Origin: Axinella damicornis
Lineage: Eukaryota; Porifera; Demospongiae; Axinellida; Axinellidae
Assembly: GCA_963931865.1 (NCBI GenBank)
Contig: OZ007514.1
Coordinates: 5,124,646 to 5,188,645, forward strand
Length of the DNA stretch: 64,000 bases
Direction: 5' to 3'
The stretch's first letter is position 1; each line of letters starts with the position of its first letter. The notes under the pieces were generated by a model that did no database searches, had not been told where the DNA came from, and was given only the letters and a program-made list of their open reading frames with translations. Below, in pieces: positions 21,692 to 32,961 of this stretch. The translations under genes and the position numbers were made by a program.

Positions 21692-23191
21692 TTACTGACT
21701 CAGCGCATATTTCATAATTAAGTTGCCAATTAATATTGTTTTGCTCTCTAAAGGATGGACCTTTAGAGATAAGTTTTCGAAGTACTGTACTCTATCTTTG
21801 ATTATTCCTAAATCACCTGTAAGAACATGACCAGCTGGATGATAAAGGTACTCGGATTTTTCGCAATCACATTTACTATGACTATTTTGTTTATCGGATT
21901 TGAACTTGATTTCATTAACAGTTTGCTTATGATTAAATAACTTTGATCTAATGGTCTTTGAATACTTATAACTAACTACCGGAGTTTCTTTGTCGGAGAA
22001 GAATGTTGGTATCGTATCTCTAACAACCTTGCTATGTAAAATTCCTGCTATATTGATCATTTCTATCCCTTTATTATGAAAATACACACCTATAAAACTC
22101 TTTGGTTTGTTATGCTGAAAAATGCTGTTATGATTGTGAATTACTAAATCCCCTCTTCTACATCTAATTATATCCTTGATGATCAAAGCCAAATACTGAG
22201 GTAAGTGCTTATCCCTCAAAATCACTTCAGCTAGCTGTACTAATTCGTGTAAACAATTCTTTGCTACTCCTAAAACGAAACCCCGTAATGTCCTAACAAA
22301 TCCTGGCTTCTTATAGCCCTTCAATAAAGTCTCTGCATCACCTTTCACCTTGTCTTTGTCCCTATACTTCCTGTTCCCCTTCCTTCCTCTCTTTCTATTC
22401 CTACGAGAATGCTTATTGAATAACCCCCATACTACTGTGCTGTCAATCTTTCTTGAGATACTGCCAACTCCCTTCACATTATCATTTAAACCATACGGAA
22501 AAATAGTGCACAACTCTCGATACCAATATTCCTCTCTGGACAGTCTTTTAGCATGTAGTGAAAGCCTATCATCATCGCTATCTACAATCTTTTCTATTGG
22601 CATGATGGTTAGATCATCAATGCTGTGACCATCAGAATTAAAGTGCCTGTATATATGCTGTTGTCCTAACCTTTTAAGATTAGCCCTATGATTGTTGAAT
22701 CTACATCGAAGCGACTGACTCGTCTCACCAACATATTGAAGACCACATCTCTTACACGAAATAAGGTAGACAACATTACTGGTCGACCAAGTCATAGCAG
22801 TATCCGAACCTAAAACACGAAAGCGTCTGTTTGTAGTATTGCTAATAAAACAATCACCCTCGACTAAATGCTTACACGTCATGCATCTTTTACTATCACA
22901 TTTTTTGACCTTACACGTGCACCCAACAGTACCACCATCCACTGCATTCTCACTTCCCCCACATGAGTCTACAGTAGCAGTAGCATCTGTTCGCGAATGC
23001 GCATTAATGGCATGTGTAGAAACATCAGCCACATCCCTTCCCACTGAGGCAGGCTTTGAGGACGCAGCGTCATAGGCACACACCTGCGGAATCGCGTACG
23101 TGAATTGTGCACCCTCCTTTAAGGCACTAGGATGCGAGTGCACCACCTTGGTTTGCCGGGCTGGTGGCTGCCCCCTCTGAATTGTCGCCAT
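21692..23191 (-). CDS. N-terminal GIY-YIG endonuclease ORF of a Penelope-like element
   Basis: A 499-codon frame with, in order: a 90-residue Ser/Ala-rich leader, a Cys cluster around residues 91-107 (CTCKVKKCDSKRCMTC), and a GIY-YIG nuclease at ~139-235. The nuclease shows VVYLISC, QYVGET, a following Arg in LRCRFNNHR and a Glu in REEYWYREL. A Lys/Arg-rich stretch (~265-280) follows, then the region that normally leads into the reverse transcriptase (HVLTGDLGIIKD near 465). In most Penelope-like elements this nuclease is C-terminal. The N-terminal order with a Cys motif is that of the Chlamys and Naiad groups. The nuclease nicks target DNA to prime reverse transcription. The last ~25 residues are out of frame: a 1-bp shift near 21775 separates it from the polymerase, so this would give only the nuclease half. 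Confidence 0.85.
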   Translation of the reverse strand: MATIQRGQPPARQTKVVHSHPSALKEGAQFTYAIPQVCAYDAASSKPASVGRDVADVSTHAINAHSRTDATATVDSCGGSENAVDGGTVGCTCKVKKCDSKRCMTCKHLVEGDCFISNTTNRRFRVLGSDTAMTWSTSNVVYLISCKRCGLQYVGETSQSLRCRFNNHRANLKRLGQQHIYRHFNSDGHSIDDLTIMPIEKIVDSDDDRLSLHAKRLSREEYWYRELCTIFPYGLNDNVKGVGSISRKIDSTVVWGLFNKHSRRNRKRGRKGNRKYRDKDKVKGDAETLLKGYKKPGFVRTLRGFVLGVAKNCLHELVQLAEVILRDKHLPQYLALIIKDIIRCRRGDLVIHNHNSIFQHNKPKSFIGVYFHNKGIEMINIAGILHSKVVRDTIPTFFSDKETPVVSYKYSKTIRSKLFNHKQTVNEIKFKSDKQNSHSKCDCEKSEYLYHPAGHVLTGDLGIIKDRVQYFENLSLKVHPLESKTILIGNLIMKYALSQ

Positions 23192-23334
23192 TTTGATAGA
23201 GTTGTAAAAATTAAAACAAAAAAGAAGGTGGCTATGCCACAGATAAAAGTGGGAGAATACTCAACCTCATTCAATCAGTCGGGGTAACGAAGCCGAAACC
23301 GCACAAAACTAGACTGAAGGTTAAGTTTAGTCAT

Positions 23335-23573
23335 TTGAATTCATTACTATAACCACCCCGTAACGTTAATTAACAAAAGAAACCATAAACTTATTTTTTA
23401 TTGCTGGATACCTGACCTTGAGAATCAGGAATGGTAGGTTTAAAAGCTTTTTGATGGCATGCCAACTCTCCCTACCCATCCAGCAATAATTTGATTTAGC
23501 AAACCTCCTTTCATCGTCAAAAGAAGGCTGTATTCAGTCCTTTTCGTCATCCAGCTTCATTGTTCTTGAGTAC
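23335..23573 (-). repeat. Direct terminal repeat (pLTR) shared by tandem Penelope elements B and A
   Basis: Matches 18747-18976 in the same orientation. It ends at ...TTCTTGAGTA, exactly where a 1.2-kb insertion begins. The pre-insertion continuation (TACAAAACAGCTGCCC) resumes at about 24784 as the 3' flank of element B. Thus it is the 3' terminal repeat of B and lies immediately upstream of the 5' region of A (ORF start 23191). Confidence 0.7.
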
Positions 23574-24783
23574 AAGTAATAAAAAACATTACAAATGTAG
23601 CAGGATGTAGGGATACCAGAACGGCAAAAAGTAAGGAAACAAGAGGGATGATCGAACACAACAGTGAAGTATACAACCCCCCCTACAGAGATCTTCTTCC
23701 ATAATTATACATGTACAATGAAAAAAGATATGTAGGGGTGATTGTATACTTCACTGTTGTGTTCGATCATCCCTCTTGTTTCCTTACTTTTTGCCGTTCT
23801 GGTATCCCTACATCCTGCTACATTTGTAATGTTTTTTATTACTTGTTTATGTAACTTTTTTTTGGCAGCAGGCGCATGTTTAAGCTGAAGTTTGCTGCAG
23901 AAGTGATATCACTGCCTGTGAGATCGATCTCACAGGCACCTTGGCAGTAGGTGTCCTTGCCTTGGTATATGGACAATATTACTCAGGTATTACACTTCCA
24001 GCATTGGCTGAAGAATCAGGCCCCGGCATCTCAAGTCAACTGTTCCCTAGATGGATGACAAAGCCACCGAGTTCTCCCTGTCTGAAGACCAGGCAGTTTA
24101 TAGTAGGGACATTCATATGGGTGTTGAGAGTCGAGATAGGCATTCACCCTGCTCACAGAATACAGTATAGGTAGCAATATAGCTAAATCATGCGTACAGG
24201 GACTAACCTCAGTCTTGTAAAGAGGGCCTCGTTTGATTGAACACAAGTACATCGGTCAACGCATCTTCCCCACTGTTTCTAATTCAGCGATCTTGAGTAA
24301 TAATTACGTATCGTTGCTAAGTGATCGTTTAAGTGCGCATGCGTACAAACGTGAAAATGGCGTGACAAGCGAAGCCATAGTTATTGAGTGGGCAGCTGCA
24401 GCCGCCTGGTGAAGACTTGGAGGTAGCGAAAAAGCGATGGGACGTTGCACTGCTCGGTTGAAAATGCTGCTGTTTCGTGCGAAAACCATCGTGACAGATT
24501 GAGGCAACGTTGAGCTAAGTTGTCTGAAGAAGAAGAAGAAGAAGAAAGAAAGAAAGAAAGAAAGAAAAACAATTTGCCCGTTTTGCGAGTGCCTGGTGTG
24601 GTACTTTCGCGACGGGTTTTCGCGACGCGAGGAGCCTTGTTGGTCATGAAAACACTCGAAGATGAACGGTATGTGGTTATAAAGGCTTATAAGTGTACCG
24701 TTTCTGAGATTTGGAGAGATTTTTTTGTATTGGCATATATTGCGTGTACGTCTTATCCCTACATACAGAGTCTACCGACTCTG
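23574..24783. mobile_element. 1.2-kb composite insertion with foldback MITE end
   Basis: The left 273 bp (23574-23846) is an almost perfect foldback with arms of about 110 bp (CAAGTAATAAAAAACATT...). The right ~940 bp carries a GAAGAAGAAAGAAAG purine tract near 24525-24565 and ends in a hairpin built on ACAGAGTC/GACTCTGT. The whole unit recurs inverted at 55534-57361, so foldback and body move or duplicate together. Uninterrupted sequence in element A (TTGAGTATACAAAAC near 18972) shows the insertion point between two TA dinucleotides. A 24-bp perfect palindrome (GCCTGTGAGATC and its complement) lies at about 23910-23933. The class is unclear. Confidence 0.7.
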
Positions 24784-24894
24784 TGATACAAAACAGCTGC
24801 CCAAACAATTCAAAAACAAGCTGTAAACTTGTTGCTATGTAACTAGGTTGTTATGGGTGACAAGAAAATTTTTCTTCAATGTATAATTAGAGGA

Positions 24895-26228
24895 CTACCT
24901 TTGAAGTAAAGTTATGTGCCTAGTAAGTCCATTCCTAGCAATTACTGGTAGTTGTATGCCTTCTATTATCAGACTTTTAATGCTACTGTGAAACTTCTGA
25001 AACAATCTTGGGTACCTACTACAAAACGTCTTGAAAGTCATGCAAAGTCTATGGTATTCAAACCCTTGCTGTAAAAGTCTATGTGTAAGAAGCTTGTTCT
25101 TTGCGTTAAACCTCTGAGAACTATCACATATTCTAGCTATTCTTACCAGTTGGGATATGTATATTCCGTAAGCTGGTGAAAGTGGAATGTTACTACTAAG
25201 GTTTGGAAAATTAACTATGTGAAAGCCAAAACCATCTCTTTTGTCATATACATCTGTTCTAAAGCTGCTATCCTCAATCTCAATCGTAATATCTAAATAC
25301 GAAAGCTTATTGAAGGCTTCAGTTGTCTTCTTAAGTTTGAGCTCTTTAGGGTATATATTACCTATTTCATCATCAAAGAAGGGATTATTAATAGTAAGAA
25401 GATCATCTATGTATCGAACTGTGAAGTTAAATTTTCTTGCTTTGTAAGGATTATTTCGTAGGGTTTCCTTAATAAACTTGTACTCATAACGAAAAAGAAA
25501 GAGATTTGCCAGTAAAGGAGCACAATCTGTACCCATGGGAATTCCTACTACCTGTTTATATACCCTATCACTCACTTGTATAAATATATTGTCTATAGTA
25601 CTCTACATATTGTACAAGCTGACTCTCTGTAACGGAAATACCAAACTTACCTTTCTGTGTGGACCAATAAGCCCGACCTCGCCTTTCAACTAAATAAGTA
25701 GCACCCCTTTTCAAAAATGCTTCCATTATTAACTCCTTTAAACTGTCTTTCAACAACTGGTGTGGGATACTAGTATACAAAGTAGAAAAATCATAGCTAT
25801 CAAAACATTCTACCCGTCCACTATTATTTATGTTACTAATTATCTTCAAAACATCAATTGAGTTATTTATTACCCAAAAACTGTTGACATTACTGTTATT
25901 AAAAATCCCTTTACAATACTCCTGATAATGATTCAAAACTGAAGTCAAACATGCCGTAAGTAACTGGGAAAGAGGCTTTGTAGTACAAGCATTGGAAGCC
26001 GCTATAAACCTGTTACCATAGGGATCCTTATGCAGCTTAGGCAACCAGTAAAATGAAGGAAGTTGATGCATGCTTAAAGGAACCTGTAAACGCTCTGCTT
26101 TCATAAAATCCAAATGCTTTTGTATTATATCACTTGAAGATAAACTACATTCATGGTAGGTTTGTGGCTTTCCTTGCTTAGTTGCGAGTTCCTTACATAT
26201 AACCTCTGTATAATACGTTTTACAGAGG
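24895..26228 (-). pseudogene. Reverse transcriptase of Penelope-like element B (5'-truncated)
   Basis: Two overlapping minus frames (26245-25568 and 25575-24895) cover the same motifs as element A: PKLHKDPYG, DSYDFSTLYTSIPH, GIPMGTDCAPLLANLF and RYIDDLLTINN, through to the same C-terminal stop. A 2-bp deletion near 25596 relative to A (GTCTATAG versus GTCTATTAAG) breaks the frame. Homology ends abruptly near 26228, so the GIY-YIG half is missing, as expected for a 5'-truncated insertion. Its 3' end continues, after a later 1.2-kb insertion, into the terminal repeat at 23335-23573. It serves as an uninterrupted reference for the insertions in A. Confidence 0.85.
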
Positions 26229-26641
26229 ATATGCATGACACCCACATATTACTTCACAAATAATACACACACACGTGCACGAGAGTGATGGGACTGTAAG
26301 ATAATATCACTGCAAAAGTAATGATGCATAATAGAAAACCCCTGGCTAGGTACTAAACTCATCACATGCAGTGACATACATGCATTGGCATTGGCATTGA
26401 GTGGGTGTGTGGAGGAATTGCACATTTCCAGTTCCAGGCTCCAGTTTTTGATCAGTTGCAGTGGGTGTAAAAGGGCTGGGTACGAGGCTAACTCCAACGA
26501 ATCATAGTCGTATATACATAGATAGATAGATAAAATTTTATTTTGTCAACAGGAATGCATGTACCAACTGTGTAGGAATTAAGGACCGTATGTGTGTGAA
26601 TTGTCAGTGAGGTGAGAAAGATTGTGTGTGTGCATCAATTA

Positions 26642-26853
26642 CAGACAAGAACCAAAGCCAATTCTGCTTAATGGAAACATGGAGCAGAGGTCACCTTACA
26701 GTGTGTCTGCTAGAGCTATTGTTTCTGAGTCTCGATGTTGCCACTGTGGCAATATTGAGCCTAATGGATGCGCAATCTTCCGTAGTCACGAAACGGGACT
26801 GACAAGTTTCAGGACCTGCATGAGTGTCTATGGTGCAGATTCCATTGTGGGCC
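26642..26853 (+). pseudogene. Last exon of an unknown gene, interrupted by a transposon
   Basis: After an acceptor-like ATCAATTACAG, a frame runs CHCGNIEPNGCAIFRSHETG to YGADSIVGL, where the TTAA of the transposon begins. Beyond the transposon (32431 on) the same frame continues for about seven codons to a TGA near 32452. A single TTAA rejoins the two sides in frame. The paired Cys residues suggest a metal-binding loop, but I do not recognise the family. Confidence 0.35.
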
Positions 26854-29800
26854 TTAAGGTTGCGGGCTAGTCTTCGGCGCATCCGCGTAACACGGTGCGC
26901 AGCGCCGCCGTTACCAGGAAACCGTAGTATGCCAACGGAACGGTGCATGTTGCTACGAGCGTTTTCTTCCCTATCCCTGCGCATGCAAGCGTTCTCCATC
27001 ATAGCTAGTGCTCTACCTCCACACCGTGCAGCAAAAAGGTATTTGCAGAATTATTGCATACACATGGGCGTGGCTAAACTATCAGAACGTCCCGCCCACT
27101 TCCTCTAAATAAAATGATATCACACCCAATTCATAATAAATAACTATCTTCTTGTAGCAGGATGGCCCCCTCAATGCGTCAGATCAAACAGCATCGTCCT
27201 ACAGGGGTAAGAGCAAGGTCGCAAAAAAATAAAGCTGCAGCAAAAAGAGCAAGTTGCAAAAGATGGGGTGGGGCAGCAAAAGGAGTGTGGATTTGCAAAC
27301 TAATGAGGAACCTCCATCCACACAGCCACCACTACAGGGAGGCTAGCATTACCGAACTTACGACTCACAGCGCAGCCTGTGGTGGGAAATGCACAGTGAC
27401 TGGTGAGACACGATGTGGACTAGCAACAATCCTATATGTGGTGTGTAATGAGTGTGGTATGCAGTTCACACTGGAATCCTCCACTCGAGTCAACAACAGT
27501 GACTACATGGGCAACAGGTGGGCAGTAAATGTGGGTGCAGTGTGGGGGCAAATGGCCACGGGAGGTGGTTCAGCATGTCTGAACGAGAGCCTAGCCACAG
27601 TCGAAGTGCCTGGAATTTCCAAGTCAGCCTTTACCTCAATTGAAGAAGCGGTTGGAAAGGCATGGGGCCACTTGTTGCTGGAGGAGACCCTCAAAGCAGG
27701 TGCTGAGGAGAAGAGGTTGGCAATAGAGCGTGGCGAATTCCATCAGGGTGTGCCATCTGTAGCAGTGACAGTGGATGGAGGATGGTTGAAAAGATCTCAT
27801 AAACACAGCTACAATGCCAAATCTGGTATGGCTGTGATCATTGGAAACGCCACAAAGAAAATCTTATTCATGGGGGTGAGAAATAAATACTGCTCAGTTT
27901 GCTCAGTTGCGGAAAGAAGGCAACCAGCCCCCTACCAAACATCAGTGCTACAAGAATTGGAGTTCGTCTTCAAAAGCCATGGAAGCTGACATAATTGCAG
28001 AAGGGTTTCGTCAGGCAGAGTCCATGCATGGAGTGCGCTATATGAAGGTTATGGGAGATGGGGATAGTGCTGTTATGTCCACAATCCAGGACACAGTTTC
28101 ATGGGGACCGTATGCGACGAAGATCGAATGTGCAAACCACGCAGTGAAGAGTTACCACTCAAGACTGGAGAAAATCACCGAGGACTACCCAATGTATAAG
28201 AGAAAGCTGACCAAAAAGATCATCAAGCGCTTAAAGATCAGGGCTAGATGTGCAATCAAAATGCATGCAAGTACGGGAAATTATAAACAGCTGCAAGCAG
28301 ACTTTCGAAATGGTCCCTATCATGTTTACAACCATCATGACCACTGTAGCACTACCTTTTGCAAAGTTGCACAAAATAAACGGCAATGTCTCACTTCATC
28401 AGATGTCTCAGCCTCCACAGCCTCCACTGCCACCATCAACTCGTTGTCTCAGCCATCCTCCTCGAATGTGACTGTCAACTCGTCTTCTCAGCCATCCTCC
28501 TCGAATGTGACTGTCAACTCGTCTTCTCAGCCATCCACTTCTCCACCTGAATCTGAAACACTCCTTGATCAGGTGGCACACGTAGTTGCACAGGATTGTC
28601 ACACTGAAGAAGAGAATAGTGAAGAGCATGAAAGCCGTCAGGCCGACCCATCACAAAACATCACTGAAATCCCCAACGATCTACTGTTCAAGATTTTAAG
28701 GGCAGGAGATTGTCTTGTAGCCATGGCACCTCAGCTGATAACCAACAGCACCAGCAATCTTGCTGAGTGTTTTGTGTCTATCAGGGCTAAGTTTGATGGG
28801 GGGAAATTCTACAATCGGGTTCAGAAGGGGTCCTTCCAACACAGATGCCAAGGTGCAGGCTTGCAATGGCAGTTGGGTCTGGAGTGGCACACTACAGCTT
28901 TCGAAAAGGTCACCAACGAGAAAGCTGGCCCAATTCTCCAAGCCCATGTTGCTCACGCTAAAGTGAAAAGGCAGACTGATAAAAACCGACAACAGCAACA
29001 CCCCTACAAACATGCACGGATGGCATCAAAGCACACAGACACCCACACTAATGCTACCCGAGAGGCTGATCAGGCGTATGGTCCTAGTGCTATACAGCCA
29101 GACATATCGAGAGAGCAACTGGACCTTCTCTGTGCCAGCTACCTAAAGGGTCTCCATGTCACTCCCGAGGAAGCTACAAACATTGAGGAGGCAACGAGAC
29201 AACAGGCCGATGACAGCACAGGGTTGTGGTATGAGGTACGAAAGCCAAGGCTGACTGCCTCTAGATTTGGGGAGGTAGCAAAGCGGAGGGACACCACCCC
29301 AGTGGCACGCCTTGTACGATCTCTCCTATATGAGAGAGTGCGAGAGACAAAAGCGATGAGGTATGGGAGAGACAATGAGCCTGTGGCAAGAGCAGCATAC
29401 ACAGCAAGTATGCAGAGAAATGGCCACCCTCACCTTCAAACACTGCAATCTGGCTTTGTCATTGATCCAGCCAACTCCTGGCTTGGATGTAGCCCAGACA
29501 ACGTTGTCTGTGATCTAGACTGTGAGACAGCACCTGGGCTGGCAGAATATAAATGCCCAGCTAGTGCTCTAGAAATGACTCCAACTGAAGCCACAGCCCT
29601 TATGGAAAAAGTCATAAGATCTTATAAGAATCTTATAAGAATCATGTTTTCTTATAAGATTTGGCCATTTCTTATAAGATCCGAAAGTCTTGTGACATCT
29701 CAATAAGATTTTTGGTTTCTTATAAGAATTCAATAAGATTATAAGACTTCCAGCTTTCTTATAAGACTTTTATGTGGCTGTCTGGAGTGCATTTTAGAAG

Positions 29801-30546
29801 GTCCATCATACCTAGCTGTGTAGCTATTATAGGATGCTGAATTATGCAGAGCCAATTCATTACGTACCTATTGCATAACCTCTGAAGCGCTGCAAATTAT
29901 GTACATGTAAGTGGTCTGTAGGTGGTGATGTCCATCATAAGGAAGCCTTAGCAGGGTTGTGGTTGTAGCGCTTCACAGCTAGGCTACGTAACAATGTAGC
30001 TGATGCAAAGCTACTTCACTGTATAAGCATCTCACAGCTAGTTAGTAGCCCTTGCAGCACTTCAGCTTTATACACTCACATCATGATGGCCAGTAATGCA
30101 TGCAGTAATTACTTTGGCTCCAACAGTCTGAGTACTGTACATGCAGCAGCTGCCCATTTCGTTTGAAATTTCTTGTTGTGAAGTTTGCTTTTGAGTTAGA
30201 GTCTAGCAAGTTGCAGTAGCAGTGAGTAGCTCTAGACTTCCTTTTAGTTTTGCTATTGCTATAGTATAGTTCTAGTTGCTATTGACTCTCACTCGAGCTA
30301 CAGCTGCAGCTGCAAATATTTTGAGAGGGCTAGTTGCCTATACAGCCAACTGAGACTTGGTAAGTTCATACTAGCTAACCAGTAGGGCATGCCAGCATTT
30401 GTATAGCTATATATGTACGTACATGTACAGTGTTGTGCTAAGCTGTCTGCTGTGCCTTCATGGTTCATGAGCTTATCTGATAAGCCAGCAAGGTCATAGT
30501 TTTGGTTAGGCAGTTTAGCTTCATAGCTCTACAGCTACAGTGACTA

Positions 30547-30581
30547 TAGCCTCGTTCCCACGCGGCCTGGGAACGAGGCTA
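30547..30581. mobile_element. Mini hairpin element nested in the CTTATAAG element
   Basis: 35 bp: TAGCCTCGTTCCCACGCGG then CCTGGGAACGAGGCTA, flanked by CAGTGACTA on both sides (30538-30546, 30582-30590). The same insertion at the same site is present in the second host copy (41198-41232), so it predates the spread of the host element. Confidence 0.9.
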
Positions 30582-30774
30582 CAGTGACTAGAGTATGCAT
30601 CAATATATTAAAATGTTAGCTAAGTTAACGTGTGTCTGTGTGTGTGTGACGGAAGTGGGATGTTTGTGCATGGGGCGGGACTAGACTAGTGATGTGTGAC
30701 CTTCGTACTTCAATTTACTGAACCTCAAGAATGTTGGGCCCGGGCATGGGCTGGAATCTTCCAGAACAGCTGGG

Positions 30775-31000
30775 GCTACAAGCGGATGCAATCAGGGAGC
30801 AGCAGTTGAAGCGGACGCAACTAAATTGGGGACCAGCAGCCGAAGCAGACGCAATCAGGGAGCAGCAGCTGAAGCAGACTCAATCGGGGAGCAGCAGCTG
30901 AAGCGGACGCACTCAGGGAGCAGCAGCTGAAGCGGACCCAAACGGGGAGCAGCAGTTGAAGCAGATCGATGCAATCGGGGAGCAGCAGCTCTGCACAGAG
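30775..31000. repeat. Minisatellite, ~33-bp unit (GCAGCAGCTGAAGCGGACGCA)
   Basis: About seven imperfect units of GGGAGCAGCAGCTGAAGCGG plus a variable ~12 bp. The same array, inverted, occupies about 40780-40995 in the second copy of the element. Confidence 0.85.
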
Positions 31001-31719
31001 AGCTGCCCGGCACCAGATTACTCACGTAGGCAAATGAGGGGAAAGTAGCCGAGCGAGCGAAGCTAGCTACTTGTCAATACATATTTGTAGACAACAGAAT
31101 TTGTGCTCCCAAGCTTACGTAACTGCAATACACTTGAATTTTAGATGATTTGTAAGATTCTTATAAGCTTTTCTCAATTTCTTGTATGAATCTTATAAGC
31201 TTTTTTCTTATAAGAGAATTGGGACATTCTTATAAGAAACTCATAAGAACAATCTTACAAGATTCTTATAAGATTCTCGTAAGATTCTTATAAATTTCTT
31301 ATAAGAATGTCCCAATTCTCTTATAAGAAATAGTACTTAATTATATGGAGATTTCTTATAAGATTTAGGTCAATCTTATAAGAATCTTATAAGATTCTTA
31401 CAACTTTTTCCATAAGGGAGAGAACCTCCACAATTTCTGCCTACACAAAGTGTCTGATACAAAGATTGCTTTGAGCACAACTATATTACCATCAGGTTCA
31501 GGGTGGAATGGCTGTAACTCACAGATCTTGGTGTGACTTTGTAGTCTAGACTCCGAAAGGTATTAACATTGAAAGGATCAGAGCAGATCCTGACTTCTGG
31601 AGTCAGAAAATGCTACCTAAATTGAAGCGATTCTACATGAATGCCATCCTTCCTGAGCTTGCCTCACCACGACACCCATCCATACGAGAACCCAGTACTC
31701 CAATGCTTTGAGCCATTGT

Positions 31720-32400
31720 CTTCCTTACAGCAAATAATAGATAGTAGGTATAATCAGAGTTGTCAAACACGAGTTATGAAATAATCGTTGTGCACTAAAT
31801 AGAATACCAGCCTCCATGAACTATAACCTGGAGGCAATGTAATGCCTTTAAGCTACGAATACGGCCGCACAGTAGGCCTCACATAAGCTAGTAACAATTT
31901 TAAGCCACAGTATAAAATCAGAAACACACCTGATAAATCTAAAACAGCCATAGCTCACAAGTACCACCATCGTAGAATGCGGAAGCGGCTATAGTTTAGT
32001 CTGGACAGCTGCTTGGAACCAGAACAGGACACTTGATACACGCAAGAATCAACTTCAACAACAGATTTTTGCCTTTACTTGGCCCTGTACTGCCACTATG
32101 CACAGCTGCCTGGCAAAAACTATCCGCTTCCGCAAAGTACCTTTGCTGGAGATGCAGGATCTCTCTTTTGGGCCCGCGTCCTTCCGTCAGTCAAACTCGG
32201 CTGTGGTTCAAATAACTTTCGTGTGAACAACATCAGCTTTTAGCCCGACATTTCTCCCACAAAACTTGCATGGTGCCATATGGCACGTACTGGTAGCCTC
32301 TAACACCTTCCACAATGTCAAATCAACTTCCGCCAAAGGTTAATAGGTTCACGAAAATTGACAGAAAAGCCGGAAAACAAAGGACGCTATAATTGCATTG
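31720..32400. other. 3' untranslated part of the TTAA transposon
   Basis: Between the YqaJ remnant and the right terminus there is no further coding signal. The sequence belongs to the transposon because it lies inside its terminal repeats. Confidence 0.45.
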
Positions 32401-32961
32401 AAACGCGAGTTACGCGACTAGCCCGCAACCTTAATGTGGTTGTGAAATGGAAATGATAACAATTAACTGCTGAGTATAAAAGCAGCTCGTCCCAGGAGTA
32501 ATGTATGTAGCTACATGTACCATAATCATGTGTGGGATGGAGGTCACCTGTATACAGAATATCCCTATAAAATAACGGGGGGTTGATGTAAGCATTCAGA
32601 TTGTTTTAATTGTTGCTACATGTGTAAAAACATTTATCATAGTCTCAAGCCCTCCCACATCCTTCGTTAAAACACGGATCGGTCAAACAGAAAGTAGACT
32701 CTCGTGGACCTGGCATATAAGTGTTCTACCGTATTGAACGACTGTAGGATTGGATTCATAGAAATTCCAGGAAATGAACTAGTACCGCTAGATTGGATCT
32801 ACCGTTGTACGTAATAGATAGCAAGGCGCTCAATTGTCACACGCTGTGTTCGGAGAGAAATCATCTGTGACTGTTGTGGCTACACTATTCCAGGGAATGG
32901 GCATCCACTGCGATGCCGCTGGTTTGACCATCCCACAGCTGTAGACGCTAGTGTACTTTAC

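Larger units (their letters stand above)
19085..21785 (-). pseudogene. Reverse transcriptase of Penelope-like element A (broken)
   Basis: Minus-strand segments encode a Penelope-type reverse transcriptase: LVPADKAGN near 21480, the PKLHKDPYGNRFIAAS motif near 21230, DSYDFSTLYTSIPH (motif A) near 20640, GIPMGTDCAPLLANLF (motif B) near 20370 and, split by an insertion, the catalytic RYIDD box near 20270. The C-terminal thumb runs to a stop at 19085. Breaks: a frameshift near 21775 joins it out of frame to the GIY-YIG ORF, an inverted rearranged block occupies about 20720-21079, and a 663-bp TTAA element interrupts the codons just after YIDD. The enzyme would copy element RNA at telomeric or nicked DNA ends. 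This copy cannot make it. Confidence 0.85.
29597..31418 (+). mobile_element. 1.82-kb CTTATAAG-rich element, copy 1
   Basis: It begins CCCTTATGGAAAAAGT and ends with the complement. Both ends carry 150-300 bp of closely spaced CTTATAAG/TCTTATAAGAATC words. The dinucleotide AG flanks both sides, and restoring a single AG rejoins the surrounding YqaJ codons in frame, which supports a 2-bp target duplication. A near-identical inverted copy is at 40345-42180 with AT on both sides. The interior has no long reading frame, one mini hairpin insertion and a small minisatellite, so it is non-autonomous. Two-base duplications other than TA are unusual; CACTA-type elements are one comparison. Confidence 0.8.
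27162..31712 (+). pseudogene. Mutator-like/Kolobok-type transposase fused to YqaJ nuclease
   Basis: From ATG 27162 a frame runs to 27989, with a basic N-terminus, a Cys cluster (CNECGM), WAVNVGAVWGQMATGGG and the catalytic-type VTVDGGWLKRSHKHS followed by CSVCSV. A +1 shift near 27905 leads to the second frame (27907-29596), which holds MGDGDSAVM, IECANHAVKSY, a Ser-rich linker with a ~39-bp tandem unit (28435-28535) and a YqaJ-type nuclease. The nuclease shows RLTASRFGEVAKR, MRYGRDNEPVA, WLGCSPDNVVCD and AEYKCP, so the E...D...ExK set is present. The nested element interrupts at 29597. After 31418 the YqaJ C-terminus resumes (QGGMAVTHRSWCDFVV) with small indels and an in-frame TAG, ending near 31712. 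The transposase would cut and join the TTAA-flanked element; the exonuclease-like partner is unexplained. The copy is inactive. Confidence 0.8.
26858..32430 (+). mobile_element. TTAA-flanked DNA transposon with transposase-YqaJ protein
   Basis: TTAA at 26854-26857 and 32431-32434 flanks 15-bp perfect inverted ends (GGTTGCGGGCTAGTC and its complement). CGCGTAAC recurs a little further in on both sides. Removing the 1.82-kb nested element (29597-31418) leaves about 3.75 kb, a normal size for an autonomous transposon. The encoded protein starts at 27162. A TTAA target and termini beginning GG fit the Kolobok superfamily, while the transposase domain resembles the Mutator-like transposase domain; which label is right needs a profile search. 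Confidence 0.85.

Noticed and set aside
23574..24783. Helitron
   Set aside because: One end has a hairpin and insertion seems to leave no clear duplication, but TC...CTRR termini are not found and no Rep/helicase is present.
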